Origin: CANNBR01 sp964604015
GTDB lineage: Bacteria > Babelota > Babeliae > Babelales > CAIQNR01
Assembly: GCA_964604015.1 (NCBI GenBank)
Contig: CAZRXF010000001.1
Coordinates: 118,496-182,495 of the forward strand
Reading direction: 5' to 3'
DNA length: 64,000 nucleotides
In this document: one piece after another, positions 32,879 to 41,219 of the stretch
Layout: each line of letters begins with the position of its first letter
How positions within the stretch are numbered: position 1 is the stretch's first letter
Position numbers and translations under genes: made by a program
The notes under the pieces: model-generated
Database searches by the model: none
What the model saw: the letters and a program-made list of their open reading frames with translations, nothing else
Told to the model about the DNA's origin: nothing

Positions 32879-34441
32879 TTACAAAAATCCTACTCCACCA
32901 TAAGAGGAGGTAAAGGTAGTCGGGGTGAAAGGATTGATATAACGAAGAGTGAGAAAGTCTCCTGCTGTAGGAGCTCCTCCAAATCCGGCGTCTATGTTAG
33001 TTTGTCCTACAACTACAATGTCCCCGCTTGGTGTGAGTGCGACTGCATGTCCAGCATCGCTCAGAGGTGGTCTTGAGATGTGAGTGATAGTGTATCCAGT
33101 TCCATTTGGTCCATATGAGGAATCAAGTCTTCCTTCTGATGTGTAGCGCAAAATAAGGATAGAACTTCCCACTCCACCAACACCCCAGATATTTGTAGAG
33201 CCGGCTACTACAATGGAATTATCAAGTTGGAGCGTTACGCTGTAGGCACCATCAACGTACCCTATTCCGGATATATTCGTTGTTACAATGCCATTTTGTC
33301 CAAATGCATGATCAATGGTGCCGTCTGAATTGTAACGTACCAAGCCAACATAACCAATAACGGGTCCTCCCCCCTGATCAATATTGACTACCCCTGCTGC
33401 TATGATTTTTCCATCAGGTTGTAATACTCCAGCAAAAGCTTCATCTATGTAACCAACAACATTGGGTGAAATGTGTGTTGTAACGATTCCTGTTTGACTT
33501 GGTCCAAAAGTCTTATCAAGATGGCCGTCTTGAGAAAAGCGCATAATCAGAAACGAACCAATAGCTATTCCTCTTGCTGTTACATTAGTTCCACCGATAG
33601 CAATAATTTTACCATCAGGTTGGAGAAGAAGTGCTTGAATGGAGTCAACTTGTCCTACCCCTGAGATATTTATGGAAAAAGTGCCATCCCCATTGGGACC
33701 AAAATTGTTGTCTGGTGTACCATCTGAATTATATCGAATTAAGGTAGCATCGCCTGTTCCCAAACCTCCCTGATAGATGTTTGTGAAACCACCAACTAAA
33801 ATCTTCCCATCAGGCTGAATAACGACACTTGTTGCTCCGTCAATGCGTCCAGAAAAATTTTTGGTGACTATTCCATTTTTGCTTGGTCCAAATGAAGTAT
33901 CAAAAGAACCATCAGAGTTGTAACGTACTACACCAAAATATCCAATGTTAGGAGCGGCATCGTAAATGTTGGTTGATCCTACAACCACGATTTTCCCATT
34001 GGACTGTATTGCTACACCATTGGCACCATCAATGTAACCGGCGCCACTAAGGCTTGTTGTAACATAGCCAAGGTTATTACCAAAAGAATGATCAAGAGTG
34101 CCGTCAGTGTTGTATCGCAGTGTAGCAAAAAGTCCGGTAGGTGGAGGGCCACCAGCACCGTTAATATTCAGTTCTCCTACTGTTACAATTTTCCCATCTG
34201 ATTGTAGTGCTAATGCATAGCAACCATCCGCCTTGCCAGAGATATTGAGTGTTGCATACCCAATGCCATTAAATGTGTGGTCAAGAAGACCTGCAAGGTT
34301 AATCGCTTGTACATAACTTGCAAAAACCGCAGGCGGAGTCTCTGGGGTGATTCTAACCATAGCACTGAGGCGTAAGAAGCTTATTGTTAACAGAATGACC
34401 AATGAAAAAATGGAAGTTAGTGTGTTTTTTTTCTTTTTCAC
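32879..34441 (-). CDS. Secreted seven-repeat delta-60 propeller protein, copy 2
   Basis: 520 residues. After a signal peptide (start GTG, KKKKNTLTSIFSLVILLTISF) come seven delta-60 repeats of about 60-66 residues with the hallmarks LDxxFGxxG, IQPDGKIL/IV and FxxxRYNxDGT. Seven such repeats are expected to fold as a seven-bladed beta-propeller. The protein ends in TFTSSYGGVGFL. No enzyme motif; binding or adhesion is more likely. GAGGA precedes the GTG start. The neighbour at 34455 is a close paralogue. Confidence 0.85.
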   Translation of the reverse strand: MKKKKNTLTSIFSLVILLTISFLRLSAMVRITPETPPAVFASYVQAINLAGLLDHTFNGIGYATLNISGKADGCYALALQSDGKIVTVGELNINGAGGPPPTGLFATLRYNTDGTLDHSFGNNLGYVTTSLSGAGYIDGANGVAIQSNGKIVVVGSTNIYDAAPNIGYFGVVRYNSDGSFDTSFGPSKNGIVTKNFSGRIDGATSVVIQPDGKILVGGFTNIYQGGLGTGDATLIRYNSDGTPDNNFGPNGDGTFSINISGVGQVDSIQALLLQPDGKIIAIGGTNVTARGIAIGSFLIMRFSQDGHLDKTFGPSQTGIVTTHISPNVVGYIDEAFAGVLQPDGKIIAAGVVNIDQGGGPVIGYVGLVRYNSDGTIDHAFGQNGIVTTNISGIGYVDGAYSVTLQLDNSIVVAGSTNIWGVGGVGSSILILRYTSEGRLDSSYGPNGTGYTITHISRPPLSDAGHAVALTPSGDIVVVGQTNIDAGFGGAPTAGDFLTLRYINPFTPTTFTSSYGGVGFL

Positions 34442-34454
34442 GAGGAATCCTCTT

Positions 34455-36014
34455 TTATAAGAACCCTACTCCACCATAAGAGGAGGTAAAGGTAGCCGGG
34501 GTGAAAGGATTGATGTAACGAAGCGTGGTAAAGTCCCCTTCTGCAGGAGCGCCCCCTGCTCCTGCTCCTACGTTCGTTTGCCCAGCAACTAGAATGCTGC
34601 CATTTGCGGCAAGAGTAACACCATAACCGGCATCATAAAGAGGGGGATTTGAAATTTGCGTGGTAACATACCCAATTCCTTGTGGGCCAAATGAAGGATC
34701 AAGAGTCCCCTCTGGGGTATAGCGCAAAACAAGAATTGATCCAGGAGCTCCAGCAGTTCCTCTTTCATTTGTGGCACCTGCGACGACGATAAAGGCATCT
34801 AATTGAAGAACTGCTGCATTTGCATAATCAAGGTAACCGTTACCAGAAATATTTGTCGTTACAATTCCACCCTGCCCAAACGAGGCGTCGAGAGTGCCAT
34901 TCGAAGTATAGCGCACCAAACATACATCTCCGATTGGTATTCCTGTGCCTTGGGTGTTGGTTGATCCTACTGCCACAATTTTTCCATCGGGTTGGAGGAC
35001 CCCTGAAGCTGCGCCATCAGCATATCCAACGGTGTTTGATGAGATGTGTGTCTGTACAATGCCTGTTTTGTCTGGTCCGAATGTTGAGTCAAGAATGCCT
35101 TCTTGAGTAAGCCTCATGACAAGAAAGGAACCAGTTCCTCCTGCCCCTGATATATTAGTTGCTCCGATGGCAATAATTTTTCTGTCAGGTTGTAAGAGAA
35201 CGCTGTTTGCAATATCGGTCTTATTGTTACCCGAAATGCTTACAGAGAAAGCTCCATTACCGTCAGGTCCAAAACTATCATCTTCCGAGCCATCTGCATT
35301 GTATCGAAGAAGTGCAGCCTTTCCTTGTCCGCCTACTAGTGCAAAGGCAAGAATGTTTGTAAATCCTCCAAGTAAAATTTTACCGTCAGGTTGAATGACA
35401 ACACTGGTCGCTCCATCTACATTACCTGAGAGGTTCCTTGTGACCGTTCCGTTCTGAGCAGGTCCAAAGGTGGCGTCAGGGGATCCGTCGGGATTATACC
35501 GTACGATGGCAAATGATCCTACGGGGGGAAAACCGTTAAGTCCACGATTTGTTTGTCCTGCGACAACAAGTTTGCCATCTGATTGGATAGCAATAGCAGT
35601 GGCAAAATCGGCAGTACCAGGTCCACTAAAACTTGTTGTAACGTATCCAAGTCCATTTCCAAATGAGGGATCTAGAGAACCATCAGTGTTGTAGCGGGCG
35701 GTGAGGAAGACGCCTGTTCTTCCTCCTCCAATATTGAGATTTGTTCCTCCAACAACGACTACTTTGCCATCAGATTGAACTGCGATCCCGTGTGCCCTAT
35801 CAGCAAATCTATCAATGTTCAGGGTTGCATACCCAATACCATGAAAGGTGTGGTCAAGAAGGCCTGTAAGATTGATTGCTTGGACGTAACTTGCAAAGAC
35901 TGCAGGTTGAGTTTCTGGGGTTATCCTAACCATAGCGTTGAGGTGTGAGAACTTTATTGTTAGCACAATGGCTAGGGAAAAAATAAGGACAAATACATGC
36001 TTTTTCTTGTTCAC
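34455..36014 (-). CDS. Secreted seven-repeat delta-60 propeller protein, copy 1
   Basis: 519 residues, the same architecture as its downstream twin: signal peptide, the segment AMVRITPETQPAVFASYVQ, seven delta-60 repeats and the identical ending GGVGFL. I chose the GTG at 36014, with AAAGGAG eight bases upstream, because it aligns with the twin's N-terminus; an ATG eight codons earlier overlaps that ribosome binding site. The pair is separated by only 13 bases. Confidence 0.85.
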   Translation of the reverse strand: MNKKKHVFVLIFSLAIVLTIKFSHLNAMVRITPETQPAVFASYVQAINLTGLLDHTFHGIGYATLNIDRFADRAHGIAVQSDGKVVVVGGTNLNIGGGRTGVFLTARYNTDGSLDPSFGNGLGYVTTSFSGPGTADFATAIAIQSDGKLVVAGQTNRGLNGFPPVGSFAIVRYNPDGSPDATFGPAQNGTVTRNLSGNVDGATSVVIQPDGKILLGGFTNILAFALVGGQGKAALLRYNADGSEDDSFGPDGNGAFSVSISGNNKTDIANSVLLQPDRKIIAIGATNISGAGGTGSFLVMRLTQEGILDSTFGPDKTGIVQTHISSNTVGYADGAASGVLQPDGKIVAVGSTNTQGTGIPIGDVCLVRYTSNGTLDASFGQGGIVTTNISGNGYLDYANAAVLQLDAFIVVAGATNERGTAGAPGSILVLRYTPEGTLDPSFGPQGIGYVTTQISNPPLYDAGYGVTLAANGSILVAGQTNVGAGAGGAPAEGDFTTLRYINPFTPATFTSSYGGVGFL

Positions 36015-36079
36015 TAGAAGGTCTCCTTTTAAAGACAAACAGTTTCAACCGTAGTAAAAAGAGCTGGTATTTTTCAATA

Positions 36080-36125
36080 AATAATTGAGAGTTGATCGGG
36101 CAATCGCGATCAACTCTCAATTATT
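36080..36125. terminator. Long perfect hairpin downstream of carD
   Basis: A 19-bp perfect inverted repeat (36080-36098 with 36107-36125) around an 8-base loop, with T-rich flanks on both sides. It follows the carD stop by about 10 bases on the minus strand, so termination of carD is the simplest reading; the T-tract is imperfect and the stem is unusually long. Confidence 0.65.
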
Positions 36126-36135
36126 TTAAAAGAAG

Positions 36136-36669
36136 CTAGATGACTGAGGAGCTTGAAGACGTTATAGCCAAGGAAGGAACGAGGTAAGAACGAAGGCGCT
36201 CCATTGCCTTATCTTCATCGAGGCGCTCTGCCGCTGATATTTCCTCAACAAGAAGAGCTTCTGTTTTAATAAGAAGGCTCTTTTCACCAAACGAAAGTTC
36301 CTTGTAACGGGAAATGTGTTTAAGATCGCGGTAAATATCGGAAATATCTTTGAGTGACCCAGTACGCAACTTTGATTGATAATCTTTGTTTCTCTTGTTC
36401 CAGTTACTTGCGCCTGATTCAGCAGATTTAATGTGACGGGCCGGCTGTCCCAGGGTTTCAAGCATGGTGCTGATTGAAGAACTCGAGCTGAGTGGTCGAA
36501 CGCCAACCTCTTCAACTTTGTCCCTTGGTATCATGATGGTCATATCTTTGTTTGAAAATTTGAGTTCATAAAAAACCATCGCCTGATTGCCCACGTTTCG
36601 TTCAAAGACGCGACAAATCGACGCAACTCCGTGTCCCGGATAGACCACTTTATCGTTGAGCGAGAACAT
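36136..36669 (-). CDS. carD: CarD/CdnL-family RNA polymerase-binding regulator
   Basis: CarD proteins bind the RNA polymerase beta subunit and stabilise open complexes, often at rRNA promoters. 177 residues: the N-terminal RNAP-interaction domain FSLNDKVVYPGHGVASICRV and ELKFSNKDMTIMIPRDK, then a helical C-terminal domain with SDIYRDLKHISRYKELSFGEK and EKALLIKTEALLVEEI-like helices. A serine-rich tail (ITSSSSSVI) is unusual. It appears monocistronic, between a long hairpin and its own extended -10 promoter. Confidence 0.9.
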   Translation of the reverse strand: MFSLNDKVVYPGHGVASICRVFERNVGNQAMVFYELKFSNKDMTIMIPRDKVEEVGVRPLSSSSSISTMLETLGQPARHIKSAESGASNWNKRNKDYQSKLRTGSLKDISDIYRDLKHISRYKELSFGEKSLLIKTEALLVEEISAAERLDEDKAMERLRSYLVPSLAITSSSSSVI

Positions 36670-36730
36670 AGTGATTCCCTTTCTCAGTGACCCCTACAAG
36701 ACTTGTTGAGTAACGCTCATGCATTGTAGG

Positions 36731-36739
36731 AGTATAGCA
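36731..36739 (-). promoter_or_regulatory. Extended -10 promoter of carD
   Basis: Minus-strand TGCTATACT, an extended -10 element (TGn plus TATACT), about 60 bases before the carD start. No good -35 hexamer is present at the normal distance. Confidence 0.55.
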
Positions 36740-36846
36740 TATACTACATTATTTACATCAGACTCATTTGGTCAGAGCAGCACAAGGAAGAAGGATTGGA
36801 AGATAGGCATAGAGATGTGTGATGAGGTAAGAGTTGTTGGAAGGTG

Positions 36847-36855
36847 TGTTATACT
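36847..36855 (+). promoter_or_regulatory. Extended -10 promoter of the first flippase-like gene
   Basis: TGTTATACT, an extended -10 element, 43 bases before the start codon at 36899. No convincing -35 hexamer. Confidence 0.5.
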
Positions 36856-36898
36856 CGTCTTTCATAGTGTCTCTCCTTTTTAAAAACAAGGACCAATA

Positions 36899-38263
36899 AT
36901 GCAAAAAGATGTCCGTAGCCTAGCAAATAGCGCTGAGCCGGGTAAACAGACTGAAGAATATTTTTTTAAAAATTATAAGGAAAAGTTCTTTCGGGCGGTG
37001 AAATGGAACGTCGTTGAATCGATTGGCTATCAAGTAATTTTTATGCTTCATCAGTGTGGACTTTTTTGGTATTGCGATCGAAGTTTGTATGGGAAAATAG
37101 GAGCACTTCTTGCTGCCTGTTACTTGGGGGTAACCGTTCTTGTGGCAGGATTTGATGGAGGACTTCTTCCTTTTTTTGAACGGTTTACTGCAACAAAACA
37201 GGATTTTAAAAAATTTATTTTTGGCAAACTTGTGCCACACCTGTGCCTTATGGTCGGGACCGTTGGTCTGATCGGCATCATTTTTTTTATAAGCGGTCGA
37301 ACTTTTTTTTCTTTTTCAGGATGGTCACTCTTTCTTGTGGGGCTGTTTGTTCTGGTTGAAGCAACCAAGAAAATTTTGAAGCAATTGTTGTATCTTGGTT
37401 TTCATAATAAACAGACTGCCCTTTTTGAGGTCCTTCAGATCGGACTCTACTCAGGAACCGTATGGGGTTGTTACATGGCGGGCATTCCGTTTTCGATACC
37501 ACTTTTTATGATTCCATTTATTGTGTGGTCAACCGTGTTTTGTTTTTTATGTGTGTGTATCTTAAAAGTTTATTATCGGACACTTCCTTTTGCGCATACG
37601 ACCTCTCTTCCTCTTATCTCTTTGTCATTTATATTTCTTAGAGGCGCTGTCCTTATTAATCAGTTAAGTCGGGCATTTTTTTCCAGCAATTTCCTAGTTC
37701 CCCTTTTTGCAATTCATGGTGGGTTTAGAGAAGCAGGTGTTTTAACCTTCGCAAATTATCTGACACATGCTTGCACCTTTTTCATTCAAAAGATAACTCT
37801 TCCTCCTGCAGAGGCATTATTTAGCAGAATAAAAAAACTTTCACTTGTTGCTCATCATAAAGCTTTTTCATTAGTCCTTACCCTTTTTTCATCACTTACA
37901 CTTGTGTTCGGATTTTTATTTTTTTTCAAGGGACGCTCATTAGCAACTTCGTTCGGATATAGCGTACTGGACCATGTTACCTGGAAGCTTCTTATTTTCT
38001 TTTTCTTTATTCACCTGCTTGAAAGTATCTTCATGTTGTATGAAAAATTCTTTCTTTTGCAAGAGCAGATCATGTTTCTTGCTCTTGGTAACGTAATCAC
38101 ATGCGTCATTTGCTATCTTCTTTTCCTCCTGAAGTTACCATTTTTTGTTCTTGTTTTTACCTGCATTTTTATGAGATTTTCCTTCTTTATCTTCCTCTCG
38201 CTCCGCATCTACTCTTCAAAATTGGCATCTGGAGCCTCTTTTCAAGGGCGGTTGCAACGATAG
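36899..38263 (+). CDS. Multi-pass membrane protein, polysaccharide-flippase (MVF)-like, copy 1
   Basis: 454 residues with about 12-14 hydrophobic helices. The N-terminal pattern (amphipathic start, then paired helices with GFDGGLLPFFERF between them) resembles Wzx/MATE-type lipid-linked saccharide exporters. The family call is by hydropathy and topology, not by a decisive motif. The gene at 38989 encodes a paralogue of identical length. AAGGACC precedes the ATG. No glycosyltransferases are adjacent, so the substrate is unknown. Confidence 0.6.
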   Translation: MQKDVRSLANSAEPGKQTEEYFFKNYKEKFFRAVKWNVVESIGYQVIFMLHQCGLFWYCDRSLYGKIGALLAACYLGVTVLVAGFDGGLLPFFERFTATKQDFKKFIFGKLVPHLCLMVGTVGLIGIIFFISGRTFFSFSGWSLFLVGLFVLVEATKKILKQLLYLGFHNKQTALFEVLQIGLYSGTVWGCYMAGIPFSIPLFMIPFIVWSTVFCFLCVCILKVYYRTLPFAHTTSLPLISLSFIFLRGAVLINQLSRAFFSSNFLVPLFAIHGGFREAGVLTFANYLTHACTFFIQKITLPPAEALFSRIKKLSLVAHHKAFSLVLTLFSSLTLVFGFLFFFKGRSLATSFGYSVLDHVTWKLLIFFFFIHLLESIFMLYEKFFLLQEQIMFLALGNVITCVICYLLFLLKLPFFVLVFTCIFMRFSFFIFLSLRIYSSKLASGASFQGRLQR

Positions 38264-38513
38264 CAAATAAACAGCTTTCTTGATACAGGTAACCCATTTA
38301 ATTGTCGCGGCAAAAAACTTTTGTCATTTTTGATTTTTTCAAAATACGCCCACTAGGAGCTTGTTTTGGACGATATAAAAAACAGGTATCGACTTCTTTT
38401 TCTAATAGGGTTTTTTTGTAAAACTACAACATGAAATTCTGCTGGTTGCTGGAAAATGTTTGGAATGATGCAGGAAATTAGTTATCGGACGCTTGCTTTC
38501 TTGATGTGTAAGG
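38264..38513. other. Gap between flippase-like gene and small secreted gene
   Basis: AT-rich spacer of about 250 bases before the promoter at 38514. I found no credible reading frame, RNA motif or repeat in it. Confidence 0.5.
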
Positions 38514-38542
38514 TTTACAAGATGTGCACTGACCGTTATGAT
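38514..38542 (+). promoter_or_regulatory. Promoter of small secreted gene and second flippase-like gene
   Basis: TTTACA (38514-38519), 17-base spacer, TATGAT (38537-38542), 35 bases before the start codon at 38578. The downstream flippase-like gene is 33 bases beyond and probably cotranscribed. Confidence 0.72.
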
Positions 38543-38577
38543 GGTTTCCTTGGTTTGGTTTAAAATAAAGGAGCAGT

Positions 38578-38955
38578 ATGAAAAAATGTCAGGGATTATT
38601 ATTCGTTATAACTTTGTTACCTTCTTCTTTGTGTGCTTCAAATACTTCTCCATCATCTCCTTCTTCAAAATCTGTTAATGCTGCACCCGCTGCATTTCCC
38701 GTCTGTACGCAGGCTTTCAGGAAAATCTATGACGGAACGTTATCAGTTACTGACGTACAACAACAATCATGGTTTACCTCGTATGATCTTCTTTACAAAG
38801 AATATAACGGTGTTCAAACATCAGACTCCAACGTGCTTTCGCTACTTTCACAATTAAAGAAGGAAGCCATTACACCAGAAGCTGCAACTACATCATTTAC
38901 AGCTCTCCAACAAACATTGATCAATCAAACGAACACACTACTTTCTAAGCAATAA
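38578..38955 (+). CDS. Small secreted protein of unknown function
   Basis: 125 residues. Signal peptide MKKCQGLLFVITLLPSSLC is followed by a Ser/Pro/Ala-rich stretch and a helical domain rich in Gln, Thr and Leu. The cysteine ending the hydrophobic stretch (SSLCAS) could be a lipoprotein site, but the box is not ideal. A strong AAAGGAG precedes the ATG. It sits between two paralogous flippase-like genes. Confidence 0.6.
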   Translation: MKKCQGLLFVITLLPSSLCASNTSPSSPSSKSVNAAPAAFPVCTQAFRKIYDGTLSVTDVQQQSWFTSYDLLYKEYNGVQTSDSNVLSLLSQLKKEAITPEAATTSFTALQQTLINQTNTLLSKQ

Positions 38956-38988
38956 CGTGATTCACAGAGGGTTTTCAAGGGGGCTGTC

Positions 38989-40353
38989 ATGGTAACGCAC
39001 ACGACGGACAACACGAATCGTTTTTTCAAAGCATTTACCACAGCCATCAACTGGAATGCCCTCTTTTATATTCTTTATAAAGTTTGCTTTGTCGCTCTCA
39101 CGTTTGTCCTATACCGTATTTTGCCAAGTGTTTACTTCTCGCAATGGGCAACCGCAAATAGCGTCATTTTCATCTTCCTTCTTTGGATCAACTGTGGATT
39201 TAAAAAATCTATCCCCCGTTTTGCGCCTGTTTTTAGTAAGGACTACTCCTTTCACCGCGCCTTTATCATCGTTCTTTTATTGTTCAAATCTTCCATACTG
39301 TTGCTTGGGATCCCTCTTCTTATAAAAGTACTTTCGTGGGTTTCTCCCGATCTTCCCTTTCTGCCGCTTATCCTGGGTATTTTTGCAACAGAAGGCTTGT
39401 GTTCTCTTTTCCTTCTTATTTATCACGCACATTTCTGGCAGAAACAGTTCAATCTCATACAAGCACTCTTCTTGCTCATAGAAATGATCATCTCGTTCTC
39501 ATATCTTGCTTTTTCATCAGGGCGCCCTGATGCGGTTGTTTCCTTCCTTTTCTTTGCAAAACTTTTAAGCAATTGTGGCATCATCATCTCTTCTCTTATC
39601 TTGCTCCCTTCTTTGTATCGTGCCACGCTCATCCCCCCTACACAGCACCTTGAGAAACGCCTTTCAGTCAGAGCCTTCATCAAACATTCTCTTGTCATGT
39701 GGGTCATCGCCATCTTTCAATCCCTCTCAGAACGCAATTTCCTCTTTCCTTTCATTACTTCGATACAAGGGCAAGCCATCGGCAACATCTTTAAGGTCAC
39801 GAATGATGCTGCTATTTTCTTCCAGCGCATCGCCCTTCAAACCATCGGTATTGCTGATACGGCGCTTCTTTCCTACGTGGAAGTAACGGATAAGCGTATT
39901 TCACAGATTAGACTGGCTTTCAAGATGATCTTCAAGACGGTCTTTGTCTTGTGCATGCCGCTTCTTTGTGTAGGGATAGTTCTCTTTTTTAAGAACTACA
40001 CCGATGTTCCAGCCACCTCAGCATTCCTCTTTCTTTTTATTGCGACAGGGACAACCCTTGAGATCATTCTATCGCCTTATGCACGCGTTCTTGAGGTGAA
40101 GTTGTGTTACAAAGAGCTCTTCTTTTCCTATTTCCCTTACGTCTTGGCATACGGAGCCCTAGCGCTGTTGTATGCGTACTCTTTTGTATCCCTAGTCTTC
40201 TTTGTATCTGCTGCTCATGTGGCGCGTATTATGTGCGCTCTCATTATGGTGTATTATGCAAAAAAAGATTTTCGCGTGCAGCTTCCTTCCTTCTTTACGA
40301 CCCTTGTTTTGCTCTCTTGCCTTGCCGCACTCTTTGCAGCTCTCTTTGTCTAA
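38989..40353 (+). CDS. Multi-pass membrane protein, polysaccharide-flippase (MVF)-like, copy 2
   Basis: 454 residues, about 12-14 membrane helices. Its beginning (FKAFTTAINWNALFYILYK and later CGFKKSIPRFAPVFSKDYSF) lines up with copy 1 (FRAVKWNVVESIGYQVIF and GFDGGLLPFFERFTATKQDF), so they are diverged paralogues. GGGGG precedes the ATG. Function by analogy only. Confidence 0.6.
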   Translation: MVTHTTDNTNRFFKAFTTAINWNALFYILYKVCFVALTFVLYRILPSVYFSQWATANSVIFIFLLWINCGFKKSIPRFAPVFSKDYSFHRAFIIVLLLFKSSILLLGIPLLIKVLSWVSPDLPFLPLILGIFATEGLCSLFLLIYHAHFWQKQFNLIQALFLLIEMIISFSYLAFSSGRPDAVVSFLFFAKLLSNCGIIISSLILLPSLYRATLIPPTQHLEKRLSVRAFIKHSLVMWVIAIFQSLSERNFLFPFITSIQGQAIGNIFKVTNDAAIFFQRIALQTIGIADTALLSYVEVTDKRISQIRLAFKMIFKTVFVLCMPLLCVGIVLFFKNYTDVPATSAFLFLFIATGTTLEIILSPYARVLEVKLCYKELFFSYFPYVLAYGALALLYAYSFVSLVFFVSAAHVARIMCALIMVYYAKKDFRVQLPSFFTTLVLLSCLAALFAALFV

Positions 40354-40430
40354 AAGCACGTCAGCTTTCTGCTTAAAAAAATGTCCCTGAAAACTACGCG
40401 GGCCCCCTTTTACCTTTTTGTGTTTTAACT

Positions 40431-40700
40431 TTTCTTACTTAATAAGAGAAGAAAGAGAATCAGTTTTATTCTTTCTCTACCGCGTACCTACGTAAGAGTA
40501 CTTTCTCTGTTTCTGTATACGTGCAATTGGTACGGTTTAGATCCTTACGTTTACGTGTTCTTTCTGTGTCTCTGTCCCTTTATGTCTTCTTACTGTTCTA
40601 ACCTCTCTTGTCTTAGCTCTCTTCTGCATACCTATCTGTTTACCTAGTATCTATCTTCTCACTTATCTTCCCTCGTCGTCATTCCACTCTGTCTACGTGT
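40431..40700. other. Pyrimidine-rich tract upstream of dnaK
   Basis: The plus strand is strongly enriched in C and T over about 270 bases, with recurring TACGT, TCTTC and TCTGT words. No reading frame or hairpin was found. It makes up the first part of the longest gene-free stretch in the window (40354-41219). Confidence 0.6.
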
Positions 40701-40748
40701 CTGTCTACATATGAATGATACCGATTAGTATAGAGAGGTATGGAGGGT

Positions 40749-40861
40749 GACTCGGGAAAATAGGGTTAAAATAGTCCTTTTGAAAAGACGTAAGCAAGCC
40801 CCTCGACCCCGGCAGGGATACTTCGTCAGCCAATAAGGGGAGAAGGGGTGCAGATGGAGTC
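40749..40861. other. GC-rich foldable patch, possible structured RNA
   Basis: Nested complementary segments: GACTC/GAGTC (40749 and 40857), GCA/TGC (40794 and 40849), CCCCT/AGGGG (40799 and 40844), CCCC/GGGG (40807 and 40837), GGC/GCC (40811 and 40829). The patch is clearly more GC-rich than its surroundings. Short open frames exist on the minus strand but none has a ribosome binding site. No RNase P, tmRNA or SRP core motifs were recognised. Confidence 0.4.
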
Positions 40862-41134
40862 TGAAAATTCGCGCGCCGTGTCGATACCAAGGGCTAGACC
40901 GAAAAAAAGAAAGGAATAAAAAGCTCCCGTTAATAACCAAAAACAGGCTTTAACCTTTCTAAAATACACTCAAGGCAAAATCGTCTCCTATTACAAAATA
41001 AGATCTCCAGATGAGCAAAATTCATAAAAAAACCTCTAAACTTTCTCATTCTGTAAGTTATACGACCCATGCTTTAATTTTACCGTTCCACGCGGCGAAA
41101 TGCTCAGATATTTTATATATTATAAAAAATGAGC

Positions 41135-41161
41135 TTTACATTGACACATAAGACGTATAAA
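41135..41161 (+). promoter_or_regulatory. Possible dnaK promoter
   Basis: TTTACA (41135-41140) and TATAAA (41156-41161) with a 15-base spacer; TTGACA follows directly at 41141 but is too close to the -10. No CIRCE element (TTAGCACTC-N9-GAGTGCTAA) is present. An ACTCAAG half-site, as in HspR operators, lies at 40968-40974 but has no partner. Confidence 0.4.
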
Positions 41162-41219
41162 ATCTTAGCCGAATACACTAAAGTAATATGACAAAATCTT
41201 CACTAAAATAAGGACTATC

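Noticed and set aside
40705..40940. Two overlapping short open frames on the minus strand (61 and 71 codons)
   Set aside because: No ribosome binding site, no recognisable protein features, and they coincide with a foldable GC-rich patch; they are more likely by-products of base composition.
41100..41219. CIRCE operator upstream of dnaK
   Set aside because: No TTAGCACTC-N9-GAGTGCTAA or near match was found.
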